A DNA stretch of 64,000 nucleotides from an uncultured Bacteroidota bacterium (lineage in GTDB: Bacteria > Bacteroidota > Bacteroidia > Bacteroidales > VadinHA17): assembly GCA_903824785.1 (NCBI GenBank), contig CAIJYD010000078.1:304611-368610 (forward strand), given 5' to 3'. Position numbers and translations under genes: made by a program. This document shows positions 22,337 through 33,057 of the stretch, piece by piece; position 1 is the stretch's first letter, and each line of letters opens with the position of its first letter. The notes beneath the pieces are model-generated. The model saw nothing but the letters and a program-made list of their open reading frames with translations. It was not told where the DNA came from and searched no databases.

Positions 22337-25324
22337 TCAAAACCTGAAATAGATAAACGGCATAACTTCATTTGTCCTCATATGAAACAGGAGCATTGCT
22401 ATCACCATTATTATCGCAAGCTGAGCAATAAGATGGCTCCTTAGAAACAGCCCCCTGTATGCCTCTTTAATCTTTTCAGGAAGAAAATGGAAAATATATC
22501 CGACCGCAATCAAAAGGAAGGCACTGTTGTATGCGGGTAAGACGGTCATAAATGACCCGGGTGAAAAATTCTCAGCAATCTGATTAATCATTATTCCGAC
22601 GCTGTTAGTGTCAGGCGCCCTGAAAAAGATCCAGCAGAAGCTCACAAACTGAAAAGTTATGAAAACAGCTATTGCCCTGCCTATACGCCCATTCATGACC
22701 CTGGCACCAAAAAAAGAGTTCCAGGCTCTGCTTATCACCAGTCCCGCTCCATGCAAAAATCCCCAGATAACAAATCCGGGAGCAGCCCCGTGCCACAATC
22801 CACCAAGTAACATCGTTATCATAAGGTTTAGGCCTGTCCGGAATTTTCCTTTCCTGTTTCCCCCTAATGGGATATACAGATAGTCTTTTAACCACCGCGA
22901 TAATGAGATATGCCAACGCTTCCAGAAGTCTCCGATGCTTTCCGCCTTGTAGGGTGAATTAAAATTGACCGGTAACCGGAATCCAAGTATAAGTGCTAAT
23001 CCTATCGCTATATCAGTATAACCCGAGAAATCGCAATAGATCTGCAAGCCATATCCATAAACGGCCATCAGGTTCTCGAACCCCGAATAGAGCGAAGGCG
23101 AATCAAATACCCTGTCGATAAAGTTTGTGGCAATAAAATCTGAAATTATCACCTTCTTTATCAGTCCTTTTGATATCAGGAACAACGCCTGACTAAACTC
23201 AGGCCGAGCGAGCCGGAACTCAGTATACAGTTGTGGAATAAATTCCGAGGCGCGGACAATAGGGCCTGCTACAAGCTGAGGAAAGAAGGAGACATAGAAT
23301 CCAAAATCAATAATATTCCTGACCGGATCCATTCTTTTGCGGTATATGTCAAAAGTATAGCTGAGCGATTGAAAAGTAAAGAATGAGATTCCCACCGGAA
23401 GTACTATACTGCTTATATTAAATGAGGTGCCGAGATGTGAATTTGAGAATGCTGCAAGAAAATCATTAACCCGGTAATCAGTTCCAAAAAGTTCATTTAT
23501 TGTTTCCGTAAAAAATCCGGTATATTTAAAATAGGCCAGAATGCCAAGGTTAGAGACAATGCTTAGAATGATAAAAAACCTTCGCATGAACCTCGACTTT
23601 GAATTATGGATCAGAAGCCCGGCAGTAAAATCAATACAGGTGACAAATATCAGAAGGAGAAGGAAGAGTCCTCCCGATTTATAATAGAAAAACAGACTCA
23701 CAAGAAAAAGATAGAAGTTTCTTAGAACTAACTTCTTATATATCAGACTATACCCAGCCAGTACAATAAGAAAAAAGAACCAGAAAGCAGGTGTGGAAAA
23801 AATCAAAGGTTCATCCGGATTATATCTGAATAATAATGATAAAAGGGTCTCCTCAAAATTTTTCTCCTCTCCAGCCGGCTCTTTTTCAGGAATAATTAAA
23901 GACTGAGCCTGAAAAACAGCATCTGGTTTAAACAGGGCAGACTGCATTATGTCTGAATCCCGGACTTTGCAGGAAAATATTGCATCAGCAAGCTTTGAAG
24001 CGAGAGTATCTGCTCCGCGAAAAGTAAAATGAACAAAGTCTTTCTGTGCAAGAGGAGGCGTCATCTCAGCCCATTTAATAATTGACGATTTCCCTCCCAT
24101 CGCACTGTACGAATCCCAGAAAGCCACACCGGCAATCCTGGCAGCTTGTTTCTGAGAATTTAATATTATTGGAATGTTCGGATAAGATCTTATGCTGTCG
24201 CCCTCATTTAATGCCATATCTGTTAAGCTGACCACCAGTATCGGGGTTGCGGGTGCAATTTCTTTAAGCAGTGAAAGCTGCCGTTCCAGCCCTTTTTGAA
24301 AATATGAATAATCGCCTCTTACGTTCAGAACAATGTTGAGACCGTAATGCAAAATAATGAGGCCCGGAGATAACTTTTCGTACGACTCTTTCAGGTTTTC
24401 CCTGTTTACCATGGTAAATTCAAGACCTGCACTGCCACGCTGAGGAATGTTGTCGAGTATTATACCCTTTTCACTTTCAATGCTGATACCGTATATATCA
24501 GGGCTCACGTTTCCTGAGAATTCAATCAGTACTTCATCTGTGCCATTTAACGGGCATTTGAATTCATTGAAGCCACCACCTCTTTTCAGCGTTTCAGAAA
24601 TAATTTCATCCTTACCTGTCGTTACAGTTATATTTACTTCACCTTCAGTATTTCCGTAAAACACTCTTAAGAAATCATAAACTGAAGAGGCACTGTCTGC
24701 TGTATATGGTGGTTTGATTTTTACGAATGCCCTTTCCGGAACCAATGTTTTTTTTCCTTCAGGTAAATACCGGCAGAGAGCCATAAGCGGACCCATATTC
24801 AGATGCGATAACTCACCCGATTTATAAGAGAGAAAATTATACCTCTCCCAGTTTGAAGATGACCTTACCGATAAAGATTTTGTCGACATCACCGGCATAA
24901 GAGGCAAAAACAGACCCGGCCCGGTACCTCCGAAGGAATTTCTTAACCTCTTTCTTAAATATGATGTTATCCTGTCTCCTTCAATCTGGGAATCACCATA
25001 ATACATAATCCTCAGCAAACCGTTAGGCTGACGGAGAGAATCAAGAACAAGAGTTAATTGATCATTGAACTTATCTTCAGAAATAGAAGGAATAGTATCT
25101 GCAAGTGTATTTGTATCAGCTGAAACTGATAAAACTGAATTGTCAGGGGGGGCATAAGGAACTACACTTGCATCCTTGTTTTCTGATATTAAATAGCTTA
25201 ATAGCTTTTCCGGAATAAATTCACTGATTTCCGGAAACAGATGGCTGGCTGGAAAAATATAGAAGAGACCGGAAAAACAGGCCAGAAAGATCAGCAATAA
25301 TAAGAATGACCTTAAGGGACGCAT
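22337..25324 (-). CDS. Fused SGNH/GDSL-like (N-terminal) and MBOAT O-acyltransferase (C-terminal) protein
   Basis: N-terminal MYYGDSQIEGDRITSYLRKRL...; C-terminal LPVGISFFTFQSLSYTFDIYRK, DFWKRWHISLSRWLKDYLYIPLGGNRKG, GGLWHGAAPGFVIWGFLHG. Confidence 0.88.
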   Translation of the reverse strand: MRPLRSFLLLLIFLACFSGLFYIFPASHLFPEISEFIPEKLLSYLISENKDASVVPYAPPDNSVLSVSADTNTLADTIPSISEDKFNDQLTLVLDSLRQPNGLLRIMYYGDSQIEGDRITSYLRKRLRNSFGGTGPGLFLPLMPVMSTKSLSVRSSSNWERYNFLSYKSGELSHLNMGPLMALCRYLPEGKKTLVPERAFVKIKPPYTADSASSVYDFLRVFYGNTEGEVNITVTTGKDEIISETLKRGGGFNEFKCPLNGTDEVLIEFSGNVSPDIYGISIESEKGIILDNIPQRGSAGLEFTMVNRENLKESYEKLSPGLIILHYGLNIVLNVRGDYSYFQKGLERQLSLLKEIAPATPILVVSLTDMALNEGDSIRSYPNIPIILNSQKQAARIAGVAFWDSYSAMGGKSSIIKWAEMTPPLAQKDFVHFTFRGADTLASKLADAIFSCKVRDSDIMQSALFKPDAVFQAQSLIIPEKEPAGEEKNFEETLLSLLFRYNPDEPLIFSTPAFWFFFLIVLAGYSLIYKKLVLRNFYLFLVSLFFYYKSGGLFLLLLIFVTCIDFTAGLLIHNSKSRFMRRFFIILSIVSNLGILAYFKYTGFFTETINELFGTDYRVNDFLAAFSNSHLGTSFNISSIVLPVGISFFTFQSLSYTFDIYRKRMDPVRNIIDFGFYVSFFPQLVAGPIVRASEFIPQLYTEFRLARPEFSQALFLISKGLIKKVIISDFIATNFIDRVFDSPSLYSGFENLMAVYGYGLQIYCDFSGYTDIAIGLALILGFRLPVNFNSPYKAESIGDFWKRWHISLSRWLKDYLYIPLGGNRKGKFRTGLNLMITMLLGGLWHGAAPGFVIWGFLHGAGLVISRAWNSFFGARVMNGRIGRAIAVFITFQFVSFCWIFFRAPDTNSVGIMINQIAENFSPGSFMTVLPAYNSAFLLIAVGYIFHFLPEKIKEAYRGLFLRSHLIAQLAIIMVIAMLLFHMRTNEVMPFIYFRF

Positions 25325-25338
25325 ATATCAGAAAAGAA

Positions 25339-26886
25339 TCAGCTTTTCTTTTTTATCTTCAGTTTTTGCCCGATCTTTATTTTAGCCGCATCAGAAATAT
25401 TATTCAGGGCAAGCACCTGACTTGTAGTTACGTTATCAAACAATTTCACAATATCCCAGATTGTATCCCCGTTACGAACAGTATAGGTAACAAAATCTCC
25501 CTCCGTTTCAGCTGTTAATCCGGCTGTTACAGGTTGCGCGTTGGCAGGGACAGTTTTTCCTGACATCTTTTGTTTATCTTCAAATGACAAAGAGTTGATC
25601 TTTGAATAATACTCCGACTTCGACGGGTCGACATAAATAACAAGTTTCTGACCTACCCTGATAGTGTTACGGTTAATGTTATTCCAATATCTGAGATCCT
25701 CCAGTCCAACCCTGTACCAGTCTGAGATAAAACCAAGATTGTCGCCATCCTGAACGGTATAGATAATTTTTGTTTTTCCCTTAATGTTTCCCGGCAGGGA
25801 GGAAAAATGCGTAGGATCGGCAATCTGTGTTGCCTTATTCAGGTATATGTCTGATTTATACTGTCTTATTGTGTCATTTAAATCAATAAAATCGCCAAGA
25901 TGATTCATTGGAAGCATGAGAGCCATTGGTTTTGATGAACCAGGAACCAGGCCGGTCTTGTATTGTGGATTTAGTGCACGAAGTTCCCCAAGTGGAATAC
26001 CCATGACCTCAGAAATCTGTGTAAGATGAATATCTTTATTAACCATAATAGTGTCGGTTGCTACAGGAATATTTAGTGGCAATGGTTGCAGGTTATGCTC
26101 AGCATAGTAATTAACTGCGTATGCTGCTGCAATATACATAGGTATATATCCTCTTGTTTCTCTTGGAAGCCTGTAGAAAATATCCCAATAATCTTTCTTG
26201 TTACCCGATCTTTTTATTGCCTTATTAACATTTCCGGGACCGCAGTTGAATGCTGCAATAACAAGTACCCAGTCGTTGTAAATCCCGTAGAGATCCCTCA
26301 TATATTTTGCTGCCGCATGAGTTGATTTTACAGGGTCCCTGCGTTCATCAACAACAGAATTGATTGTGAGACCGTAAAAGCGGCCTGTACTGGACATGAA
26401 TTGCCATAAGCCGGTAGCTCCGGAATGTACGTTATAAGCATTTGGGTTGAGTGCCGATTCAATCACCGACATATATTTCAGTTCTGCCGGAATCCCATAG
26501 GAATCAAAAACATCCTCAAACATTGGGAAGTAGTAATCTTTCAGTCCGAGTACTGCACTGAATTTTCCCCTCTGCCTTATTGTATAGACATGAATATGGT
26601 TTCTTATGATATTGTTAAATGGTAAACTGATTATTGAATTTATTTTACTTAGTCTTGAAATATAGACCGAATCGGGATACTCTATTCCGATTGAGTCACC
26701 ACGCAGTTCACCCTGATTCTCATTTTGGGCTATTTTTACATACCAAGTATTTACCAGACTGTCGAGATTTCTGGAAATTCTTTCTGCACTACCATCCGAC
26801 TTAATAATAATTGTATCGGAAACAGAAGAACCATTTGCATTCAGGACGGTGAAAAAAATTGTTATCAGTAATGCTGTAAATCTCAT
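25339..26886 (-). CDS. MltD-like lytic transglycosylase with LysM repeats
   Basis: SLT: GIPAELKYMSVIESALNPNAYNVHSGATGLWQFMSSTGRFYGL...FNCGPGNVNKAI; C-terminal LysM repeats YTVQDGDNLGFIS / YTVRNGDTIWDIV. Confidence 0.92.
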   Translation of the reverse strand: MRFTALLITIFFTVLNANGSSVSDTIIIKSDGSAERISRNLDSLVNTWYVKIAQNENQGELRGDSIGIEYPDSVYISRLSKINSIISLPFNNIIRNHIHVYTIRQRGKFSAVLGLKDYYFPMFEDVFDSYGIPAELKYMSVIESALNPNAYNVHSGATGLWQFMSSTGRFYGLTINSVVDERRDPVKSTHAAAKYMRDLYGIYNDWVLVIAAFNCGPGNVNKAIKRSGNKKDYWDIFYRLPRETRGYIPMYIAAAYAVNYYAEHNLQPLPLNIPVATDTIMVNKDIHLTQISEVMGIPLGELRALNPQYKTGLVPGSSKPMALMLPMNHLGDFIDLNDTIRQYKSDIYLNKATQIADPTHFSSLPGNIKGKTKIIYTVQDGDNLGFISDWYRVGLEDLRYWNNINRNTIRVGQKLVIYVDPSKSEYYSKINSLSFEDKQKMSGKTVPANAQPVTAGLTAETEGDFVTYTVRNGDTIWDIVKLFDNVTTSQVLALNNISDAAKIKIGQKLKIKKKS

Positions 26887-26901
26887 AATCAGGTATATAT
26901 A

Positions 26902-27549
26902 TTAAAATGTTATTTTCATACTCACATTTAATCCTGCTCCTGTAAAACCTCCTGGGAGAGGCATAGGTACCGGAACAATTGCAACATCAAGGTTTTTACC
27001 GATATCATAGTTAAACAGACTCGCGTCAACATTGGCATCAAGTACCGTTATAAGATACCAAACTCCGAGGCCAATATACGAAAGATCGCGATATTTTCTG
27101 TGATAATCGATAAATCGGAGCATTCTGTCCTTATAAGTTGAAGCAACGGATGCGCTATAAGTACCCGGATGGAGCACAGGGTCATAAGTTGTTGGGTCGG
27201 CCGAAATAAGGGAAACATAGCTGTTTGTCTCAGGAAGTACATCTGTAAAATCCCTGTAGGCTTTCATGAACATATTATAATTTTTGGAATTCTGCCCTGC
27301 ACTGTAGATAAGTCCTCCAAAACCGGCATAAACCAAAGGAACCTTCCAGTATTTTTTGTTGTATATCTGTCCGAAACCGGGAAATGCAACAGATAACATT
27401 GCTGCCCGGATTGGTTCTGCAACGAATTTATGCTTAACAGGTTTAATTACAAGTAATGTATCCTGTGCAAAACTGTTCTGCTGTATGCAGAAAAGTTGCA
27501 GTATAAGTAATATCAGTATTTTTTGAAATATCTTCAAAATAAAAAACAA
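26902..27549 (-). CDS. DUF5683-type outer-membrane/periplasmic protein
   Basis: RAAMLSVAFPGFGQIYNKKYWKVPLVYAGFGGLIY; adjacent to parB as often seen in Bacteroidota. Confidence 0.75.
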   Translation of the reverse strand: MFFILKIFQKILILLILQLFCIQQNSFAQDTLLVIKPVKHKFVAEPIRAAMLSVAFPGFGQIYNKKYWKVPLVYAGFGGLIYSAGQNSKNYNMFMKAYRDFTDVLPETNSYVSLISADPTTYDPVLHPGTYSASVASTYKDRMLRFIDYHRKYRDLSYIGLGVWYLITVLDANVDASLFNYDIGKNLDVAIVPVPMPLPGGFTGAGLNVSMKITF

Positions 27550-27596
27550 AACGGCATTTATCTTATTGCCCTGTTATAACGGCGCGACAAAGATAA

Positions 27597-28490
27597 TTAT
27601 TTTAAGGAGTTCAAACGGTCAAATACTCCTAAAATGCGCTCCATTTCTTCTGTGTTCTCAAATGGGATAACTATTTTTCCCTTTCCTGTTTCGTTTATTC
27701 TGAAGTTTACTCTGGCTGAAAATATTTTATTCAGATGGTCTGATAGCTCCGTAAAATCATTATTCAGTTTTTTCTTCTTTTCAATCTTTCCCGGGTCCTT
27801 GATTTTTTCAGACTGCAGTTGCCTGACAAGCTCTTCTGCCTGTCTTACAGATAGTTCACCATCAATTATCTTATAATAAATGCTGATCTGTTTTTTTGGA
27901 TCCTCAATATTTACGAGAGTACGGGCATGGCCCATCATAAGATTTTTGTTTTTTATGCCGAGCTGAATTTCTGCCGGAAGTTTCAGAAGTCGCAGATAGT
28001 TTGCCACTGTTGAACGTTGCTTTCCAACCCTTTCACTTAACTGTTCCTGAGTAAGGTTACACTCCTCAATAAGCCGTTGAAAGCTTATCGCAACTTCCAC
28101 TGAGTCAAGGTTTTCACGCTGAATATTTTCCACCAGAGCCAACTCCAGCATTGCCTGGTCATCGGCTGTTCTGACATAAGCAGGTACATGAGACAGCCCT
28201 GCAAGGCGTGCAGCCCTGAGCCTTCTCTCACCGGCAATAAGCTGATATCTTCCACCACCTGTTTCACGAACTGTAAGTGGCTGTACGATACCAAGCTTCT
28301 TTATTGAAGTTGCAAGTTCCTCAAGGGATTGTTCATCAAAAGTTGTCCTTGGCTGAAAAGGATTGGCTTCAATGGAATCGACTGAGATATCGAGGTTTGC
28401 TTCAACTTTCTTCTCAAGAACTTCTTTCTCGACACCATCTATCAAGGCACCCAATCCACGACCCAAAGCATTTTTCTTTATCATATTCAT
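27597..28490 (-). CDS. parB: ParB/Spo0J chromosome partitioning protein
   Basis: ALGRGLGALI; IEANPFQPRTTFDEQSLEELATSIKKLGIVQPLTVR; IAGERRLRAARLAG; HTH KQRSTVANYLRLLKLP. Confidence 0.96.
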   Translation of the reverse strand: MNMIKKNALGRGLGALIDGVEKEVLEKKVEANLDISVDSIEANPFQPRTTFDEQSLEELATSIKKLGIVQPLTVRETGGGRYQLIAGERRLRAARLAGLSHVPAYVRTADDQAMLELALVENIQRENLDSVEVAISFQRLIEECNLTQEQLSERVGKQRSTVANYLRLLKLPAEIQLGIKNKNLMMGHARTLVNIEDPKKQISIYYKIIDGELSVRQAEELVRQLQSEKIKDPGKIEKKKKLNNDFTELSDHLNKIFSARVNFRINETGKGKIVIPFENTEEMERILGVFDRLNSLK

Positions 28491-28522
28491 TCCTGTTTCC
28501 GCTAAATGAAAAACTGTGTCAA

Positions 28523-29302
28523 CTATTGTTTTGTCCTTGCTTCCTGTTTCTCAATCAGCTCTTTGGCCAGATTAAGATAATTAATGGTTCCCCTTGAATC
28601 GGCATCATAAAGAATTGCAGGCTGTCCAAAGCTAGGGGCTTCAGATAATTTTACATTCCTCTGAATTATTGTTTTGAAAACCATCTGCTGAAAATGTTTG
28701 TTTACCTCATCAGCAACCTGATTCGATAACCTAAGCCTTGAGTCATACATAGTTAAAAGGAAACCTTCAATCTCAAGTTCAGGATTAAGATTATTCTGAA
28801 TTATTTTTATTGTATTCAGCAGTTTACCAAGCCCTTCCAGAGCAAAATACTCGCATTGCACCGGGATTATCACAGAATCTGAAGCTGTGAGGGCATTCAC
28901 AGTAAGTAAACCAAGAGAGGGGGAACAATCGATAAGAATATAATCGAACTCATCTTTTATCTTTTTCAATACCTCTTTAAGGATTTTTTCTCTTTCAGAC
29001 CTGTCCAGCATTTCAATCTCGGCACCAACAAGGTCAATATTTGATGGTATTATTGAAAGGTTTTCAACTTCACAACTCATCAAAGCTTCTTTGGGCTCTT
29101 TCCCGTCAATAAGACAATCATATATTGTACTTCTTATCTGCCGTGTGTCGATGCCTATACCTGATGTTGCATTTGCCTGAGGGTCCCCATCCACAATCAG
29201 CACTTTCTTTTCAAGAGCAGCCAGACTAGCCGCAAGATTTATTGCTGTTGTTGTTTTCCCAACACCACCCTTCTGATTCGCTATCGCTATAATCCTTCCC
29301 AT
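28523..29302 (-). CDS. parA: ParA/Soj chromosome partitioning ATPase
   Basis: [43 protein letters not shown]. Confidence 0.96.
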   Translation of the reverse strand: MGRIIAIANQKGGVGKTTTAINLAASLAALEKKVLIVDGDPQANATSGIGIDTRQIRSTIYDCLIDGKEPKEALMSCEVENLSIIPSNIDLVGAEIEMLDRSEREKILKEVLKKIKDEFDYILIDCSPSLGLLTVNALTASDSVIIPVQCEYFALEGLGKLLNTIKIIQNNLNPELEIEGFLLTMYDSRLRLSNQVADEVNKHFQQMVFKTIIQRNVKLSEAPSFGQPAILYDADSRGTINYLNLAKELIEKQEARTKQ

Positions 29303-29631
29303 CTACATTTATTTTTAAATTATCTGACAATATTTTGAGTTCCAAATTTACTATTAATGATCTACTGCTGCAGTAGGTGAAAGATGTAATTGTAAACATT
29401 TATTCCGGGGTTTTCAACATCTTATTAACATTGATTTCCTGGTTAGAAAGTAATATCTATTTGATTTTGTGTGAAATAGCATTGTTATCTCTTCCCCTGT
29501 AAACTTTCGGGAAATTCAGTCTAATTTGAGTGTCAATTTCACAAATAGATCATTAGTATGATATTAAACTGATTTATAAAATTTTAATTTATTTATTTCC
29601 ATCTTTGCTCTTCAAAGAACAAAACCACCTG

Positions 29632-30585
29632 ATGAATAATAATTCCAACTTAAACGAATGGCTTGTTATAGTTAATCCGAATGCCGGTAACGGAAAAGGG
29701 AAAAAAGACTGGGACAAGATAGCCTCACTCCTTAAAAGAGAAAACTTACCATTTACAGTTAAATTTACTGAGAAAAAAGGCCACGCCATTAAGCTAACAT
29801 TAGACGGAATTGGTTCAGGTTTCAGAAGAATAATGACAGTTGGCGGAGACGGGACACTGAATGAAGTTGTTAACGGTGTCTTCTCCAGCGATGCTTGTCC
29901 GACAACAGACATCTCTCTCTCTCTTATACCGGTCGGAACCGGGAACGACTGGGGAAGGATGTTTGGAATACCTCTTGATTATGAAAAAGCAATTAAGATA
30001 ATCGGAGAAAATAAACAGATGTTACACGATATAGGTCAGGTAAGTTTTTTCAATGGCCCTGAGAAAAGCAGCAGATATTTCATAAATATTGCCGGTCTGG
30101 GTTTCGAGTCTGTGGTGGTCAGGAGAACCAATATCCAGAAAGACAATGGACGGAGCGGCAAACTGATCTATCTCTACAATCTTCTTATCAGCCTTATGTC
30201 GTACAGAAACACTAAAGCGCAGATTATTATTGATGGAAAAGAGTCAGGTGCAGATATCTTTTCGCTGAATGTAGGCAATGGAAAATATTGCGGTGGCGGA
30301 ATGCGGCAGACTCCTGAAGCGTTACCTGATGACGGTCTCCTTGATGTAACAATAATAAACGGGATAGGAAAGTTTGAGATAATAAGAAATCTGAACATCC
30401 TGTATAACGGCAAAATTCTCAAACATCCTAAAATTGACGGATATAAATGCAAGAATATAAAAGTGACATCCGATTCGATTATTTATACAGAAGCTGACGG
30501 AGAATCTCTGGGGCATACTCCTTCTGAATTCAACATAATTCCATCAGCCATTAATATTGTTTACGGAACCAGAATCATTCAGTAA
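29632..30585 (+). CDS. Diacylglycerol kinase-family lipid kinase
   Basis: VNPNAGNGKGKKDWDKI; VGGDGTLNEVVNGV; PVGTGNDWGRMFGIP; likely ATG at 29632. Confidence 0.9.
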   Translation: MNNNSNLNEWLVIVNPNAGNGKGKKDWDKIASLLKRENLPFTVKFTEKKGHAIKLTLDGIGSGFRRIMTVGGDGTLNEVVNGVFSSDACPTTDISLSLIPVGTGNDWGRMFGIPLDYEKAIKIIGENKQMLHDIGQVSFFNGPEKSSRYFINIAGLGFESVVVRRTNIQKDNGRSGKLIYLYNLLISLMSYRNTKAQIIIDGKESGADIFSLNVGNGKYCGGGMRQTPEALPDDGLLDVTIINGIGKFEIIRNLNILYNGKILKHPKIDGYKCKNIKVTSDSIIYTEADGESLGHTPSEFNIIPSAINIVYGTRIIQ

Positions 30586-31696
30586 TCCGTATCTCATAGA
30601 GGCGGGGCCATTTTTTCCCTGTTACGAAAATTCTTTTCCCCGACTGGTCGTAAGCGATTCCATTCAGCACGTCTGTATCTATGGTCCGCTCCGATTCCGG
30701 CAGTATTCCTTTCAGGTCAATATAGGCAAGGACTTTACCACTCAAAGGATCAATCCGTGCAATAAGGTCGGTCATCCATATATTGGCCCATATTTCACCA
30801 TTAATATATTCCAGTTCATTGAGCGAATCAACCTTCTTCTCATTATCATAAACTTCAATTTCAGAAAGAGCAGTAAACATCTCAGGTTCGTAAAAATAGA
30901 GAACATTTGTTCCATCGCTCATCACAATTTTATCATTGAGAGTAGTCAGTCCCCAGCCTTGTGTAGGGTAGTAAACCTTATTAATTGTATTAAAAGTAGC
31001 TTTATCGTATACAAATCCGACTTTATTCTCCCATGTTACCTGGTATATCCTGTCCCCGTACAACGCAATACCCTCCCCAAACAACGTCGCATCAAGGTTA
31101 TGCTGTCTTATAACTTTACCCGTTGTCAGCTCTGCTTCCCTCAGGCTCGAACCGCTTTTCTGTCCTGTCCCTTCATATAATACCCCTTTATCATAAACAA
31201 GTCCCTGCGTAAATGCCTCCCTGTCATGAGGATATGTATTTATCACTTTGTAACCGTTCCGTTTGGGAACTATATCGGAATAGATAACCATAAAACGGGT
31301 TATCGGATTCTGTGATTTACCCTCCCTGTACGCGACAACTTTTAATGATTTTCTTCCTGTGGTATTGGTATAAACAGGAGCTATGGAATACTCCCATGGC
31401 TCTGATCTTATTACCTTTACCGCTTTACTGTCAAAATAGATAAATACAGAATCGGGCTGTTTATCTTTATCGGTAAGCGCCAGAACCACCTTAACCGGCT
31501 CTTTAAGTTTAAATCCGGTATTCTCGTCAGGGGAGATGATTTTAATAAGCTTAACAGAGGCCTCTGCAACTACAGCCGGGGTATGGTTTACTATGGGATC
31601 CGTCTTTTTCCCAGTCCGTCCTGAACATGAAATGGTCCAGGTTATAAGTAGTGCTGTAAAAAGAAAAATGAAGAACTTAGGATATTCTGCTTTCAT
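30575..31696 (-). CDS. Glutaminyl-peptide cyclotransferase-like lipoprotein
   Basis: MKAEYPKFFIFLFTALLITWTISC lipobox start (31696); YPHDREAFTQGLVYDKGVLYEGTGQKSGSSLREAEL...LNGIAYD. Confidence 0.88.
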   Translation of the reverse strand: MKAEYPKFFIFLFTALLITWTISCSGRTGKKTDPIVNHTPAVVAEASVKLIKIISPDENTGFKLKEPVKVVLALTDKDKQPDSVFIYFDSKAVKVIRSEPWEYSIAPVYTNTTGRKSLKVVAYREGKSQNPITRFMVIYSDIVPKRNGYKVINTYPHDREAFTQGLVYDKGVLYEGTGQKSGSSLREAELTTGKVIRQHNLDATLFGEGIALYGDRIYQVTWENKVGFVYDKATFNTINKVYYPTQGWGLTTLNDKIVMSDGTNVLYFYEPEMFTALSEIEVYDNEKKVDSLNELEYINGEIWANIWMTDLIARIDPLSGKVLAYIDLKGILPESERTIDTDVLNGIAYDQSGKRIFVTGKKWPRLYEIRITE

Positions 31697-32138
31697 TTGG
31701 TCTGTTTTTCCTTTTGAATAACTTCCTGATAATATTTCTTCCAGTTGATGCGATCCGTTTTTCAGCTTCCTGTTCCTGAATTTCAAATGGGAAAAGCATC
31801 TGCCAGACTCCGCTCCACCCTGGAAAACCGCCGATATTTTTATCATCAATAAATATATCTGCATCTACCTTCCTGCTGACTGTTTCATCAAACACCTCTT
31901 CCGGATAGCTTTTATTTACTGCATAAAATTCAATGCCATTGCGCCTGCAATACTCCACTGCCTCCTCAAGCTCTATGCCTGTTCTGAATGTCCATAAAAT
32001 GAGTCTCGCACCCATTTTATCGAGTTCCTTCAGAGTATAAAAGGCAAAAAGCATCTCTTTGCCTATTTTAGGATAGGCGTGTTCAACTATTGTTCCGTCA
32101 AAATCGACAGCGATCTTTACATTTCTTAAATCTATCAT
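31677..32138 (-). CDS. BT0820-like HAD-superfamily phosphatase
   Basis: VDFDGTIVEHAYPKIG; LWTFRTG; DADIFIDDKNIGG. Confidence 0.82.
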   Translation of the reverse strand: MIDLRNVKIAVDFDGTIVEHAYPKIGKEMLFAFYTLKELDKMGARLILWTFRTGIELEEAVEYCRRNGIEFYAVNKSYPEEVFDETVSRKVDADIFIDDKNIGGFPGWSGVWQMLFPFEIQEQEAEKRIASTGRNIIRKLFKRKNRPNESRIS

Positions 32139-32332
32139 CTGATCCGATATTATTGGGCAAATCTACAAAAAAAGAGCAAATGAGTATCAAAACTGTTTCT
32201 TCTTAAGCGGATCTGCAGAATAAACCTCATTATCTTGTAAAAGGATTTAAAATCCGCCCCTCATCTTCTGCGGTAATTATGAAATTTATCTTAAATTTGC
32301 TTCCCTTCAGAATTAAGTTATCTCATTTCATA

Positions 32333-33052
32333 ATGAAATATATTCCAAACTTTATTACCTCCCTGAATCTTGCATCAGGCTTTTTTGCAATTATTTTTGC
32401 TGCTAACGGTGATCTGTTAAATGCCTCCTGGCTTATTCTTGCGGCAATGATCTTCGATTTTCTCGATGGTTTCTCGGCCCGGTTGCTGAAAGCTTATTCA
32501 GCAGTTGGAAAAGAACTTGACAGCCTTGCAGATGTAGTAAGCTTCGGTGTTGCACCTGGAATAATTATCTTCCAGCTTCTTAAGAATTCTCTCTCATTAT
32601 CTGAACCAGTCAGCTTATTCTCAGGTGGTATCCCAACTATGCTAATTCTTTTGATTCCTGCTGTAATGCCTGTTTGTGCAGCTCTCCGACTTGCAATTTT
32701 CAATTTAGACACAAGTCAGGCAACTATTTTTAAAGGTCTTCCTACTCCTGCCAATGCACTTGCAGTAATCTCTGTGGTTATTGCCGGAAATTATTCGCAG
32801 TCTCCGGTTTTCAGCTCATTTATTGCTTCACCTCTGTTACTGATAATCCTTACTGTTTCCCTATCATTATTGATGGTCAGCAGAATACCTTTGCTTTCTC
32901 TTAAGTTTTCAAATCTGAAAATTAAAGGAAATGAAGGAAGGTATATTCTTGTCGGAATGGTTTTGGTATCGTTACCCATTGCAGGCATCGCAGCTGCCAC
33001 TCTGATAATTCCCATTTATATTATTGCGTCCTTTCTGTCAATGCTCTTCTGA
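32333..33052 (+). CDS. pssA: CDP-diacylglycerol-serine O-phosphatidyltransferase
   Basis: KYIPNFITSLNLASGFFAIIFA; DFLDGFSARLLKAYSAVGKELDSLADVVSFGVAPG CDP-alcohol phosphotransferase motif. Confidence 0.92.
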   Translation: MKYIPNFITSLNLASGFFAIIFAANGDLLNASWLILAAMIFDFLDGFSARLLKAYSAVGKELDSLADVVSFGVAPGIIIFQLLKNSLSLSEPVSLFSGGIPTMLILLIPAVMPVCAALRLAIFNLDTSQATIFKGLPTPANALAVISVVIAGNYSQSPVFSSFIASPLLLIILTVSLSLLMVSRIPLLSLKFSNLKIKGNEGRYILVGMVLVSLPIAGIAAATLIIPIYIIASFLSMLF

Positions 33053-33057
33053 AAAAG

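Noticed and set aside
28262-28277. TGTTTCACG half-site inside parB resembling parS (TGTTNCACGTGAAACA)
   Set aside because: Only the left half matches; the right half (AACTGTA) does not form the palindrome.
30557-31180. 207-aa + strand ORF
   Set aside because: Entirely antisense to the glutaminyl cyclotransferase-like gene, which has clear motifs.
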